A DNA stretch of 64,000 nucleotides from Streptomyces vilmorinianum (GTDB lineage: Bacteria > Actinomycetota > Actinomycetes > Streptomycetales > Streptomycetaceae): NCBI RefSeq assembly GCF_005517195.1, contig NZ_CP040244.1:872501-936500 (forward strand). The letters are read 5' to 3'. The position numbers were made by a program, and so were the translations under genes. Of this stretch, positions 16,560-27,776 are shown piece after piece (the stretch's first letter is position 1; each line of letters begins with the position of its first letter). A model generated the notes under the pieces. It was not told where the DNA came from, made no database searches, and saw only the letters and a program-made list of their open reading frames with translations.

Positions 16560-17567
16560 GTGTCCTGCGTGCTGCTCTCGATCGTGGTCCCGTGTTTCAA
16601 CGAAGAGGAGATCATCGGTCGCTTCCACGACCATGTGACCGCCGAACTCTCCCGTTTCGACGGAGAATTCGAACTGGTCTATGTGGACGACGGAAGCCGT
16701 GACCGTACGCTCCCGCTCCTGGAGGAGATCGCCGCCTCCGACCCCCGCGCCCGCTACGTCTCCTTCAGCCGGAACTTCGGCAAGGAGGCCGCGATGCTGG
16801 CCGGTCTCCAGCACGCGCACGGTGACGCCGTCGTCATCATGGACGCCGACCTGCAGCATCCGCCGGAGCTCGTGCACCGCATGGTGAGCCTGCACGCCGA
16901 GGGATACGACCAGGTCATCGCCCGTCGCACCCGCAAGGGCGACCGCGTGACCCGCACCATGACCGCGCGCGCCTACTACTGGGCGATCAACAGGCTGGTG
17001 GACGTCGAGCTCGTGGACGGCGTCGGCGACTTCCGGCTGCTCTCGCGCCGTACCGTCGACGCGATCCTCGAACTCACCGAGTACAACCGCTTCTCCAAGG
17101 GGCTTTTCGCCTGGGTCGGATTCCGCACCACCACATTCGAGTACGAGAACGCGGTGCGCGAGCAGGGCCGCTCGAAATGGACCTTCGGAAAGCTGCTCAA
17201 CTACGGGCTCGACGGGCTGCTCTCCTTCAACAACAAACCGCTGCGGGCGGCCGTCTATCTGGGAATGATCCTGGTCTCCGTGGCCCTCGCATACGCGGCC
17301 TGGATCGTCGGTGTCGCCCTGGTGAACGGCGTCGACACTCCCGGATACGTGACGCTGCTCGTCATCGTCACCGCGCTGGCCGGAGTCCAGATGGTGATGC
17401 TCGGCCTGGTCGGCGAGTACGTCGGCCGTATCTACTACGAGGTGAAGCGGCGCCCGCACTTCCTGGTGCAGGCGACGAACGCGGCGGGCCCCGGGTCGTA
17501 CGGGCGGCCGCGGACCGACACCACCCGAACACGTGAGTCGTTGATCGAGACAGTCGCGTCGAAGTAG
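16560..17567 (+). CDS. CsbB/GtrB-like glycosyltransferase family 2 (polyprenyl-phosphate sugar synthase)
   Basis: The GT2 domain shows LSIVVPCFNEEEII, FELVYVDDGS, a DADLQHPP metal site and SRNFGKEAA. Two C-terminal transmembrane helices (about residues 235-310) are typical of DPM1/GtrB/CsbB enzymes, which move a sugar from a nucleotide donor to undecaprenyl phosphate. The start is uncertain: GTG at 16560 or 16569 both keep the domain intact, and upstream codons look non-homologous. With the divergent YfhO gene it forms a likely surface-glycosylation pair. Confidence 0.85.
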   Translation: MSCVLLSIVVPCFNEEEIIGRFHDHVTAELSRFDGEFELVYVDDGSRDRTLPLLEEIAASDPRARYVSFSRNFGKEAAMLAGLQHAHGDAVVIMDADLQHPPELVHRMVSLHAEGYDQVIARRTRKGDRVTRTMTARAYYWAINRLVDVELVDGVGDFRLLSRRTVDAILELTEYNRFSKGLFAWVGFRTTTFEYENAVREQGRSKWTFGKLLNYGLDGLLSFNNKPLRAAVYLGMILVSVALAYAAWIVGVALVNGVDTPGYVTLLVIVTALAGVQMVMLGLVGEYVGRIYYEVKRRPHFLVQATNAAGPGSYGRPRTDTTRTRESLIETVASK

Positions 17568-17648
17568 TGGCCCAGGCCACGGCGACTGCCTAACATCGAT
17601 CACCGCACGGTCGTCCCACTGACGCACGACCCACGCCGGGAGGCTCCT

Positions 17649-18293
17649 TTGCACCGCCGCACTGCGCTCTCCGTATCCGCCGCGCTCCTCGCCGCGGCGC
17701 CGCTGCTCACCGCCTGCGGCAGTGACGCCCACCCAGGGGCGGCGGCCGTCGTCGGCGGCGAACGGATCGAGGTGTCCAGCCTCCAGGCGCAGGTGCGCGA
17801 CGTACGGACCGCGCAGCAGGCGTCCCCGCAGGCCGCGCAGCTGATCCAGGCCACCGGTGACCTCAGCCGCGAGAAACTCAACGTGATGATCTTCGACCGG
17901 GTGGTGGAACGGGTCGCCGCGGACCACGGCGTCACCGCCACGCGCGGGGAGATCCAGCAGACGCGGAGCGAGTTCGCCCGGCAGAGCGGCGGCGAGGCCC
18001 AGCTCGCCGCGATGCTGCTCCAGCAGCAGGGGATCGCCCCCGACCAGATCGACCAGGTCGTCCGCCGCACGGTCCTCATGAACAAGATCGCGGCCGAGCT
18101 CGGCGTCGAGAACACCCCCGAGGGCCAGCAGAAGCTCACCGAGGTCTTCACCGCCGCGTCCAAGGAACTCGACATCGACGTGAACCCGCGCTTCGGCGCG
18201 TGGGACGACACCAAGATCCAGTTGGGTGCCTTCACCTCGCCCTGGCTTCGCCGGATCAGCCAGGACCCGGCGGCCGCCGAGGCCGGGGCCTGA
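17649..18293 (+). CDS. SurA N-terminal domain-like lipoprotein
   Basis: A TTG start at 17649 is supported by GGGAGG 5 nt upstream and by the signal it creates: a short hydrophobic helix and lipobox LLTAC with Cys23. The rest resembles the chaperone domain of SurA/PrsA proteins (VVGGERIEVSSLQAQV, LNVMIFDRVVERVA). No parvulin PPIase domain follows. It probably assists folding of exported proteins at the outer membrane face. It lies 31 bp upstream of mazG. Confidence 0.8.
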   Translation: MHRRTALSVSAALLAAAPLLTACGSDAHPGAAAVVGGERIEVSSLQAQVRDVRTAQQASPQAAQLIQATGDLSREKLNVMIFDRVVERVAADHGVTATRGEIQQTRSEFARQSGGEAQLAAMLLQQQGIAPDQIDQVVRRTVLMNKIAAELGVENTPEGQQKLTEVFTAASKELDIDVNPRFGAWDDTKIQLGAFTSPWLRRISQDPAAAEAGA

Positions 18294-18324
18294 TCCGCCA
18301 CGCGGCGCCACGTAAGGTCGAAGG

Positions 18325-19305
18325 GTGAACGCTGAAGCACCCGTCGAGCCCGGCCGTATCGTTCTGCTCACCGCCAGCCACCGCGTGGCCCCCGGACTGC
18401 TGTCCTGGCCCGCGTGGCAGGCGCTGCACGGCGCCGACCGTGTGCTGTGCGCCGACGAGCACCACCCCCAGCTCCCGTACCTCCGCGAGGCCGGCGTCGC
18501 CGTCGAGCACGCCCGCCCCGCCGCGCAGGACCTCGTCGACGCGTGCGCGGGCGGCCGGACCGTCGTCGTCCTGCCCTCCGGCGAGGGCGACCAGGCCCTC
18601 ACCGACGGGCTCGCCCGGCTGGCCGGCTCCGGCCGCGTCACGATGCCCGACCTGGAGCTGCTGCCCGGCTCGTACGACCTGCCCGGCGCCCGGCTCCTCG
18701 ACCTGGTGCAGGTCATGGACCGCATCCGCCGCGAGTGCCCGTGGTCCTCGCGGCAGACGCACAAGGGGCTGGCCAAGTACGGCATCGAGGAGGCGTACGA
18801 GCTCGTCGAGGCGATCGAGGACGGCGACCGCACCGAGCTGCGCGAGGAGCTCGGGGACGTGCTCCTCCAGGTCGTCTTCCACGCCCGGATCGCGGAGGAG
18901 GACGAGGACGAGCCGTTCTCCGTGGACGACGTCGCCGGCACGATCGTGGAGAAGCTGATCCACCGCCACCCGCACGTCTTCGGCGACGAGACCGCCGAGA
19001 CCCCGGAGGACGTCAAGGAGCACTGGCTGCGCACCAAGGCGATCGAGAAGCAGCGCGACTCGGTCACCGACGGGGTCCCGCTCGGCCAGCCGGGTCTGGC
19101 CCTCGCCGCGAAGCTGGCGGGCCGGGTCCGAACGGCGGGCCTGGACGTCGAGCCGCCCGCGGGGGAGGGCATCGGCTACGAACTGCTCGCCCTCGCCGTC
19201 CGCGCGGAGGCGTCCGGCGTCGACCCGGAGGCGGCACTGCGGGCGGCGGCCCGCGTCTACCGCGACACGATCCGCGCGGCCGAGGGCGTCCCGAGCGCTC
19301 AGTAA
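18325..19305 (+). CDS. mazG: MazG nucleoside triphosphate pyrophosphohydrolase
   Basis: This 326-aa protein starts at GTG. About 110 N-terminal residues resemble the degenerate methylase-like domain fused to some MazG proteins. The MazG domain begins LLDLVQVMDRIRRECPW and contains EEAYELVEAIEDGD and ELGDVLLQVVFHA, the metal-binding EExxE and ExxD elements, then a shorter second-half repeat near residue 210. MazG removes aberrant NTPs and can lower ppGpp. The 3' end overlaps the convergent flavohaemoglobin gene by 7 bp. Confidence 0.9.
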   Translation: MNAEAPVEPGRIVLLTASHRVAPGLLSWPAWQALHGADRVLCADEHHPQLPYLREAGVAVEHARPAAQDLVDACAGGRTVVVLPSGEGDQALTDGLARLAGSGRVTMPDLELLPGSYDLPGARLLDLVQVMDRIRRECPWSSRQTHKGLAKYGIEEAYELVEAIEDGDRTELREELGDVLLQVVFHARIAEEDEDEPFSVDDVAGTIVEKLIHRHPHVFGDETAETPEDVKEHWLRTKAIEKQRDSVTDGVPLGQPGLALAAKLAGRVRTAGLDVEPPAGEGIGYELLALAVRAEASGVDPEAALRAAARVYRDTIRAAEGVPSAQ

Positions 19306-20510
19306 CCGCGCGGCGCCCTGGCCTCCGGGTTGTGCCAGACCAGGTCCGGGGGTTCGAGGAGCCACTCGGCGGTGCTGCCGGGGCGGGGGCGGAAGCGGCC
19401 GACGGCCGGCAGCGCGTCGTGGAAGATCCGTCCGGGGCCGGTTCCGAGGTGCTCCAGGACGGGGACGGTCTCGGTGAGGAAGCCCGGCGGGCCGGCGACG
19501 TACACGTCGTGCTCGGGCCAGTGGCCGTACGTGTGGAGGGCGTGGAGCAGCCGTTCGGTCGCCTGGTCGCGCGGGTGGCGGGGCGCGGAGGTGATGTACG
19601 TGACGTGCAGCCCGGGTATCCGCTCCTTCAGGCGCTCGACGTCCCCCCGCCCGTACAGGTACTCCTTCGCGCGCGCGACCAGGAAGAGCCGCCCCTCCGT
19701 GCCCTCCGGTCCGTGGGCCGCCTCCTCCAGGAGCGCCTTGACCGGGGCCCAGCCCGTCCCGGCGGCGATGTAGGTGCGCGGGTCGCCCGGCGCGGTCCGC
19801 GAGGTCAGCGCGCCGCCGGGCGCGCTCAGCCGCAGCGGCTCGCCCTCCCGCACCCGGTCGACGAGCGCCGTGCTCATCGTGCCGCCCCGGATCCGGCTGA
19901 CGTGCAGATCCACCGTGCCGTCCGCGCGGACCGCGTTGGCCAGGGAGTACGTCCGCCACACCCGCGGCACCCGCGGCGAGCTGAGGCTGACGTACTGTCC
20001 GGGCCGGTACGCGAACGGCCGCCGCGGCCGCAGGGTCAGGACCGCCAGGTCCTCGCCGAGCCGCTCGTGGCGCACCACGACGGCGTCCCACCACGGCGGC
20101 TCGCCGACCTCCGCCGCCTCCTCGGCGCCCCGCATCATCAGGTCGGCGACGAAGCCGTACGCCTCGGTCCACGCCTTCTCGGCCTCGACGGTCCAGGCCG
20201 CCCCGGCGGCGTGCGCGAAGGCGGCGGTCAGGCTGGCCCCGACGGCGGCGTAGAGCGCGGGCGCGGCCAGGAACTTGCGGTGGTCGCGGCCCAGATGGGA
20301 GAGGTAATCCGGGAGCCCGGGGTCCTCCAGGTGCGTCACGACATGGGTGAGCGCGGCGAAGAGCCGGTCGCGCTGCGGCCGCATGTCCTCGGGGAAGAGC
20401 TCGCGGACGCCCGGGTTGTTCCAGAAGAGATGGGAGTAGAAGAAGGTGACGGCGTGCTCGGCCCGTCTCTCGACGACGGCGAACGAGCTTCTGATCAACT
20501 GGGCATCCAC
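19299..20510 (-). CDS. Flavohaemoglobin-like protein (globin plus FAD/NAD reductase)
   Basis: This 403-aa protein is the size of Hmp-type flavohaemoglobins. The globin half keeps the B10 Tyr (FFYSHLF), E7 Gln (RPQRDRLF) and proximal His in GRDHRKF. The reductase half has YRPGQYVSL, the FAD motif RTYSL, the nucleotide site AAGTGWAPV and YVAGPPGFL. The family turns NO into nitrate, using NAD(P)H. The start is a GTG with no visible Shine-Dalgarno; TAGATT about 9 nt upstream suggests a leaderless transcript. It diverges from a P450 gene. Confidence 0.85.
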   Translation of the reverse strand: MDAQLIRSSFAVVERRAEHAVTFFYSHLFWNNPGVRELFPEDMRPQRDRLFAALTHVVTHLEDPGLPDYLSHLGRDHRKFLAAPALYAAVGASLTAAFAHAAGAAWTVEAEKAWTEAYGFVADLMMRGAEEAAEVGEPPWWDAVVVRHERLGEDLAVLTLRPRRPFAYRPGQYVSLSSPRVPRVWRTYSLANAVRADGTVDLHVSRIRGGTMSTALVDRVREGEPLRLSAPGGALTSRTAPGDPRTYIAAGTGWAPVKALLEEAAHGPEGTEGRLFLVARAKEYLYGRGDVERLKERIPGLHVTYITSAPRHPRDQATERLLHALHTYGHWPEHDVYVAGPPGFLTETVPVLEHLGTGPGRIFHDALPAVGRFRPRPGSTAEWLLEPPDLVWHNPEARAPRGY

Positions 20511-20586
20511 TCGGGAGAATCTAGGCCACGCGTCTTCACACGACGATCACATCGCCGGACCGGCGGCGACCTTGTACCGTCTCAGG

Positions 20587-21828
20587 GTGAGCAAGCCCCC
20601 CGCCCCCGAGCTCTTCACCTGGGAGTTCGCGACCGATCCGTACCCCGCCTACGCCTGGCTGCGCGAGCACGCGCCCGTCCACCGGGCGAAGCTGCCCAGC
20701 GGGGTCGAGGCCTGGCTGGTGACGCGGTACGCGGACGCCCGGCAGGCCCTCGCCGACCAGCGTCTGTCGAAGAACCCGGCCCACCACGACGAGCCCGCGC
20801 ACGCCAAGGGCAAGACGGGCATCCCGGGGGAGCGCAAGGCCGAGCTGATGACGCATCTGCTCAACATCGACCCGCCCGACCACACGCGGCTGCGGCGGCT
20901 GGTCTCGAAGGCGTTCACCCCGCGCCGGGTCGCGGAGTTCGCCCCGCGGGTGCAGGAGCTGACGGACGACCTCATCGACCGGTTCGCGGCGCGGGGCTCG
21001 GCCGACCTCATCCACGAGTTCGCCTTCCCGCTGCCCATCTACGCGATCTGCGACCTGCTCGGGGTGCCGCGCGAGGACCAGGACGACTTCCGCGACTGGG
21101 CCGGGATGATGATCCGCCACGGCGGCGGGCCGCGCGGCGGGGTCGCGCGCTCGGTCAAGAAGATGCGCGGCTATCTCGCCGAGCTCATCCACCGCAAGCG
21201 GCTCGACCCGGGCGACGACCTGATCTCCGGGCTCATCAAGGCCTCCGACCACGGCGAGCACCTGACGGAGAACGAGGCCGCCGCGATGGCCTTCATCCTC
21301 CTCTTCGCGGGCTTCGAGACGACGGTCAACCTCATCGGCAACGGCGTGTACGCGCTGCTGCGCAACCCGGACCAGCGCGCGCGGCTCCAGGCCTCGCTCG
21401 CGGCGGGGGAGCGGGACCTCCTGGAGACGGGCGTCGAGGAGCTGCTGCGCTACGACGGGCCGGTGGAGCTGGCGACCTGGCGGTACGCCAGGGAGCCGCT
21501 GACCATCGGCGGGCAGGAGATCCCGGCGGGGGACCCGGTGCTCGTCGTGCTCGCCGCCGCGGACCGCGACCCGGAGCGCTTCGAGGAGCCGGACACGCTC
21601 GACCTGTCCCGGCGCGACAACCAGCATCTCGGGTACGGGCACGGCATCCACTACTGCATCGGCGCCCCGCTCGCCCGGCTGGAAGGGCAGATCGCTCTCG
21701 CGACGCTGCTGACTCGCCTGCCGGACCTGCGACTTGGGGCCGATCCGGCCGATCTGCGGTGGCGCGGCGGGCTCATCATGCGTGGATTGCGCACGCTTCC
21801 TGTCGAGTTCACCCCTCTTGCGAACTGA
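20587..21828 (+). CDS. Cytochrome P450
   Basis: This 413-aa bacterial class I P450 starts at GTG 20587, right after a weak AGG. Visible elements are the I-helix oxygen-binding motif LLFAGFETTVN, the K-helix EELLR, and the haem loop YGHGIHYCIGAPLAR with the ligand Cys (Tyr replaces the usual first Phe). It resembles CYP107-type Streptomyces enzymes; the substrate is unknown. No ferredoxin gene is adjacent. The divergent flavohaemoglobin gene starts 76 bp away. Confidence 0.9.
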   Translation: MSKPPAPELFTWEFATDPYPAYAWLREHAPVHRAKLPSGVEAWLVTRYADARQALADQRLSKNPAHHDEPAHAKGKTGIPGERKAELMTHLLNIDPPDHTRLRRLVSKAFTPRRVAEFAPRVQELTDDLIDRFAARGSADLIHEFAFPLPIYAICDLLGVPREDQDDFRDWAGMMIRHGGGPRGGVARSVKKMRGYLAELIHRKRLDPGDDLISGLIKASDHGEHLTENEAAAMAFILLFAGFETTVNLIGNGVYALLRNPDQRARLQASLAAGERDLLETGVEELLRYDGPVELATWRYAREPLTIGGQEIPAGDPVLVVLAAADRDPERFEEPDTLDLSRRDNQHLGYGHGIHYCIGAPLARLEGQIALATLLTRLPDLRLGADPADLRWRGGLIMRGLRTLPVEFTPLAN

Positions 21829-21941
21829 CGTGCCGTCAAGACTGTGACTTTTACGTGATCTCCGCTGCATCGACTTGTTACTGACGTTCGAATGCCGCTA
21901 CGTTCACCGTCACCTCAGCAGTCACGCGAAAGGCACTCCGC

Positions 21942-22925
21942 ATGCGCTCCGGGAACGGACGACACCGTAGACCCCGTCAGGCCCCCGCCATCGTCGTCGC
22001 AGCCGGTGTGACCGGCTCGGCGCTCGCGCTGCCGCTCCTGGCCGCGGGCTCCGCCTCCGCCGCCGACGCCGCCACCTGGGACCGGGTCGCCGAGTGCGAG
22101 TCGGGCGGCCAGTGGAGTGCCAACTTCGGCAACGGGCTCTACGGCGGGCTGCAGTTCACCCAGGAGGGCTGGGAGCGTCACGGCGGTCTGGCGTACGCGA
22201 CGAGCGCGGACTACGCGAGCCGCGCCCAGCAGATCGCGGTGGCGGAGAAGGCGCTCGCCGCGGGCGACACGCAGTGGGACACCTGCGCCCCGATCGCCGG
22301 TCTGACGAACGACGGCACCGCTCCCGAGGTCGACCCGGGGCCCGCCGTCACGCCGGCGCCCACCGGGCCGGTCTACGGCTCGAACCGGACCGAGGGCCTG
22401 CCGGCCGGCCCCGAGGCCGTCCCCACCCAGCCCGAGACCACCCGCACCACCCCTGCCGGCCCCACCACCCCCGCGACGCCGGACGCCTCGGCGCCGTCGG
22501 ACGCGCCGATCTCCGGCGCCACCCCCGAGACCTCCGTCACGCCCTCCACCCCGGCCGCCCCCGGCACCGGCAAGCACCGCGGCGACGCCGCCAAGGAGGA
22601 ATCGGGCACTACGGACAAGGTTGACGATTCCGGTCGTCATGCCGCACCGGTCGACGGGCCTGACGCGCCGACAAGTGACGTGACCGGCGGTGAGGGTTCG
22701 AATAATCCGGATACAACAGACACGTCGGACGCTACGGGCATCGCGGGCGAATACACCGTCAAGCCGGGCGACAGCCTCTCCGAGATCGCCCAGCAGAACG
22801 AGCTCCCCGGCGGCTGGACCTCCCTCTATGACGCCAACCGTCAGACCGTCGGTGCCGATCCGGACCTCATTCACCCTGGTCAGAGCCTTGACCTGACGAT
22901 CGGCCTGCCGCAGAAGGCGAAGTAG
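21942..22925 (+). CDS. Secreted resuscitation-promoting factor with LysM (RpfC-like)
   Basis: This 327-aa protein has a signal peptide to about residue 40. The Rpf lysozyme-like domain (residues 41-120) contains the catalytic Glu53 of CESGG and NGLYGGLQFTQEGW. A long Pro/Thr/Ala-rich linker follows, then a C-terminal LysM (EYTVKPGDSLSEIAQQNEL) that binds peptidoglycan. Rpf enzymes cleave wall glycan and promote germination and outgrowth. The ribosome-binding site is GAAAGG. A second Rpf gene follows after a riboswitch. Confidence 0.9.
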   Translation: MRSGNGRHRRPRQAPAIVVAAGVTGSALALPLLAAGSASAADAATWDRVAECESGGQWSANFGNGLYGGLQFTQEGWERHGGLAYATSADYASRAQQIAVAEKALAAGDTQWDTCAPIAGLTNDGTAPEVDPGPAVTPAPTGPVYGSNRTEGLPAGPEAVPTQPETTRTTPAGPTTPATPDASAPSDAPISGATPETSVTPSTPAAPGTGKHRGDAAKEESGTTDKVDDSGRHAAPVDGPDAPTSDVTGGEGSNNPDTTDTSDATGIAGEYTVKPGDSLSEIAQQNELPGGWTSLYDANRQTVGADPDLIHPGQSLDLTIGLPQKAK

Positions 22926-23149
22926 TTCGGGGTCGTATGTCCGGTTCTGTGCAAGTGAGACATGGGTCTCTTCGTCCCAACTGGCCCGCCACGTCCGCAA
23001 ACTCTGCTTCCGTCACCTCTCACCTGCGTAAACACCCTTCGTCCGGCGGCGAGTAGGGGCGTTTTCTCCTCAATGCCCGTCTTTGAACTTCGGCGGGGTC
23101 TGTGTCTACGGTCGTCACCGCTCGCCACCGCGGGCCTCGTCGACCGGTA

Positions 23150-24050
<901 letters not shown>

Positions 24051-24112
24051 GCCCGACGGCTCGCGTGAGTCCGGCGGCTCACGCGGGTCCCACGACCCTC
24101 CCGCGGTGACCA

Positions 24113-24160
24113 CCCCGTCCCGGCGCGCCCTTCCCCCCGTGCGCGCCGGGACGGGGTTTC
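24113..24160 (+). terminator. Intrinsic terminator after rpfA
   Basis: A perfect 16-bp stem (CCCCGTCCCGGCGCGC / GCGCGCCGGGACGGGG) with a 12-nt loop is followed by TTTCC. It separates rpfA from the enolase promoter region. Confidence 0.85.
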
Positions 24161-24174
24161 CGTGTTACCGATGA

Positions 24175-25623
<1,449 letters not shown>

Positions 25624-25642
25624 ACCTCCCGCAGGTAGCTTC

Positions 25643-25687
25643 CGTACGTCCCCGCACTCGGTCCCGTACCGTGTGCGGGGACGTACG
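25643..25687 (+). terminator. Long perfect inverted repeat between eno and divIC
   Basis: A 15-bp perfect stem (CGTACGTCCCCGCAC / GTGCGGGGACGTACG) with a 15-nt loop ends just before the divIC ribosome-binding site. No T-run follows. It may stabilise the abundant eno message or attenuate read-through into divIC. Confidence 0.65.
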
Positions 25688-25710
25688 CATTGAAGAGGGA
25701 GGCGGAAGAC

Positions 25711-26184
25711 ATGGCAGCGAAGGACCGGGACCGGTTCTCGACCGCGACCCGGATCAGGCTGCTCGGCGAGCAGACCGCCGCCCGCGTCTACCGCTCCCAG
25801 ACCCGCCGCCAGGCCCGCCGCTCGCGCCTCACCGGCCGCGCGGCTTTCCTCGCCCTGGTCGTCTGCTCGCTGGTGGTGGCGCTCGCCTACCCCATGCGGC
25901 AGTACGTCTCCCAGCGCGGCGAGATCGCCGACCAGGAGCGCAGGGCCGCCGAGGCCGCCGACCGGGTCGAGCAGCTCAGGGACGAGAAGGCCCGGCTCCA
26001 GGACCCCGCGTACGTCCGCCGTCTCGCCCGCGAGCATCTGCACTACGTCATGCCCGGCGAGACGGGCTTCACCGTGAACGACCCCGACGCCGAGCGCGCC
26101 CGGCGCACCGAGCAGGGCGCGGCCGACCGCCCCTGGTACTCCCATGTCTGGGAGGGCGTCGATCACGCCGACGCGGGCCGCTGA
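25711..26184 (+). CDS. divIC: Septum formation initiator DivIC/FtsB-family protein
   Basis: The ATG at 25711 has GGGAGG 8 nt upstream. The 157-aa protein has a basic cytoplasmic start, one transmembrane helix (about residues 42-62), then a coiled coil (ISQRGEIADQERRAAEAAD pattern) and the conserved YVRRLAREHLHYVMPGE. It joins FtsL and FtsQ in the divisome. Its place after eno is conserved in actinobacteria. The three genes downstream are closely spaced or overlapping. Confidence 0.9.
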   Translation: MAAKDRDRFSTATRIRLLGEQTAARVYRSQTRRQARRSRLTGRAAFLALVVCSLVVALAYPMRQYVSQRGEIADQERRAAEAADRVEQLRDEKARLQDPAYVRRLAREHLHYVMPGETGFTVNDPDAERARRTEQGAADRPWYSHVWEGVDHADAGR

Positions 26185-26246
26185 CGCGGCGACGCGAGAT
26201 GATGGCCCCACCGAACCGCCCCACCGACGAGAAGACAGACGCAGGC

Positions 26247-26804
26247 ATGGAAACGCCCCCTCCGCAGACCGCACGCACCGAGCCGACCGAGGCGGACGTC
26301 GCCGCCTTCGAGGCGCAGCTCGGCCGCCCGCCCCGGGGTCTGCGCGCCATCGCGCACCGTTGCCCCTGCGGCAACCCGGACGTCGTCGAGACCGCGCCGC
26401 GGCTCCCGGACGGCACCCCGTTCCCCACCACGTACTACCTGACCTGCCCCCGCGCCGCCTCGGCGATCGGCACCCTCGAGGCCAACGGGGTCATGAAGGA
26501 GATGCAGGCCCGGCTCGGCACCGACCCGGAGCTGGCCGCCGCCTACCGGGCCGCGCACGAGGACTACATCGCACGCCGTGACGCCATCGAGGTCCTGGAG
26601 GGCTTCCCGAGCGCCGGCGGCATGCCGGACCGGGTCAAGTGCCTGCACGTCCTGGTCGGCCACTCGCTGGCCGCCGGCCCCGGCGTGAACCCGCTGGGCG
26701 ACGAGGCGATCGCGATGCTGCCGGAGTGGTGGGCCAAGGGCCCCTGCGTCACCCCCTGCGCGGACAAGGACAAGGAGAAGAAGGAAGGGGAGGACGCGCA
26801 ATGA
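26247..26804 (+). CDS. DUF501 protein
   Basis: This 185-aa soluble protein matches the DUF501 pattern: LGRPPRGLRAIAHRCPCGNPDVV, PFPTTYYLTCPRA, GGMPDRVKCLHVLVGHSLA and NPLGDEAIAMLPEWW, with several conserved Cys. Function is unknown, though the eno-divIC-DUF501-ppx order is widespread in actinobacteria. The start at 26247 is a choice; ATGs at 26199 and 26202 are possible. Its stop overlaps the ppx start (ATGA). Confidence 0.88.
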   Translation: METPPPQTARTEPTEADVAAFEAQLGRPPRGLRAIAHRCPCGNPDVVETAPRLPDGTPFPTTYYLTCPRAASAIGTLEANGVMKEMQARLGTDPELAAAYRAAHEDYIARRDAIEVLEGFPSAGGMPDRVKCLHVLVGHSLAAGPGVNPLGDEAIAMLPEWWAKGPCVTPCADKDKEKKEGEDAQ

Positions 26805-27715
26805 CACGGGTCGCGGGCATCGACTGCGGGACGAACTCCATCCGTCTCCTCGTCGCCGACGTCCATCCGGACACGGGCGAGCTGATCGAGCTGGACCGGC
26901 GGATGACGATCGTCCGGCTCGGCCAGGGCGTCGACAAGACCGGCCGGCTCGCGCCCGAGGCCCTGGAGCGGACCTTCGCGGCCTGCCGTGAGTACGCGGC
27001 CGTCATCAAGGAACTGGGCGCCACGAAGCTGCGCTTCGTGGCCACCTCCGCCTCCCGTGACGCCGAGAACCGCGACGAGTTCGTCTCCGGCGTCCTGGAC
27101 ATCCTGGGCGTCGAGCCCGAGGTGATCACCGGCGACCAGGAGGCCGAGTTCTCCTTCACCGGCGCCACCATGGAGCTGCACGGCACCGAGAAGTACCTGG
27201 TCGTGGACATCGGCGGCGGGTCGACCGAGTTCGTGGTCGGCAACAAGCACGTCGAGGCCGCCCGGTCCGTCGACATCGGCTGCGTACGGCTCACCGAGCG
27301 GCACGTCCGCAGCGACCCGCCCACCGCCGCCGAGGTCGAGGCGATCGTGACCGACATCCGGGCCGCGCTCGACCTCGCCGCGCGGACGGTCCCGATCGCC
27401 GAGGCCGACACCCTCGTCGGGCTCGCCGGCTCCGTCACGACGGTCGCCGCGATCGTGCTGGGTCTGGAGGAGTACGACTCCGAGAGGATCCACCGCTCCC
27501 GGATCTCCTTCGACCAGGTCGCCGCGGTCGTCGGCCGGCTGCTCGTCTCCACCCACGACGAGCGCGCCGCGATCCCCGTCATGCACCCGGGACGGGTCGA
27601 CGTGATCACCGCCGGGGCGCTCGTCCTGCTCGAGATCATGGAGCGGACCGGGGCCCGGGGGGTCGTCGTCAGCGAGCACGACATCCTCGACGGAATCGCA
27701 CTCTCCGTGGCATAA
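26801..27715 (+). CDS. ppx: Exopolyphosphatase / GppA-family phosphatase
   Basis: The ATG at 26801 overlaps the DUF501 stop, and GGGGAGG lies 7 nt upstream. The 304-aa single-unit (short) Ppx/GppA protein shows the two ASKHA phosphate loops, GIDCGTNSIRLLVAD and VVDIGGGSTEFVVG, and TSASRDAENRDEF between them. It hydrolyses long-chain polyphosphate and possibly pppGpp, linking it to stress signalling. Confidence 0.92.
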   Translation: MTRVAGIDCGTNSIRLLVADVHPDTGELIELDRRMTIVRLGQGVDKTGRLAPEALERTFAACREYAAVIKELGATKLRFVATSASRDAENRDEFVSGVLDILGVEPEVITGDQEAEFSFTGATMELHGTEKYLVVDIGGGSTEFVVGNKHVEAARSVDIGCVRLTERHVRSDPPTAAEVEAIVTDIRAALDLAARTVPIAEADTLVGLAGSVTTVAAIVLGLEEYDSERIHRSRISFDQVAAVVGRLLVSTHDERAAIPVMHPGRVDVITAGALVLLEIMERTGARGVVVSEHDILDGIALSVA

Positions 27716-27757
27716 CGGGCACCCGACGGCGCGTCCGGAAACGGCCCGTCGGAAAAG

Positions 27758-27776
27758 TTCGTGAAGTTCTTCACAA
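27758..27776. promoter_or_regulatory. Rex (NADH/NAD+ sensor) operator-like site upstream of ndh
   Basis: TTCGTGAAGTTCTTCACAA differs little from the known Streptomyces Rex operator TGTGAACNNNTTCACA, with perfect half-sites GTGAA and TTCAC. It lies about 320 bp upstream of the NADH dehydrogenase gene, in a 380-bp gap. Rex represses respiratory genes when NADH is low; ndh is a plausible target. The distance implies a long 5' leader, since the gap from 27777 to 28095 holds no gene. Confidence 0.7.

Noticed and set aside
16029..19172. 1047-aa open frame on the minus strand
   Set aside because: It crosses five clear genes in other frames and is low-complexity; a GC-rich shadow.
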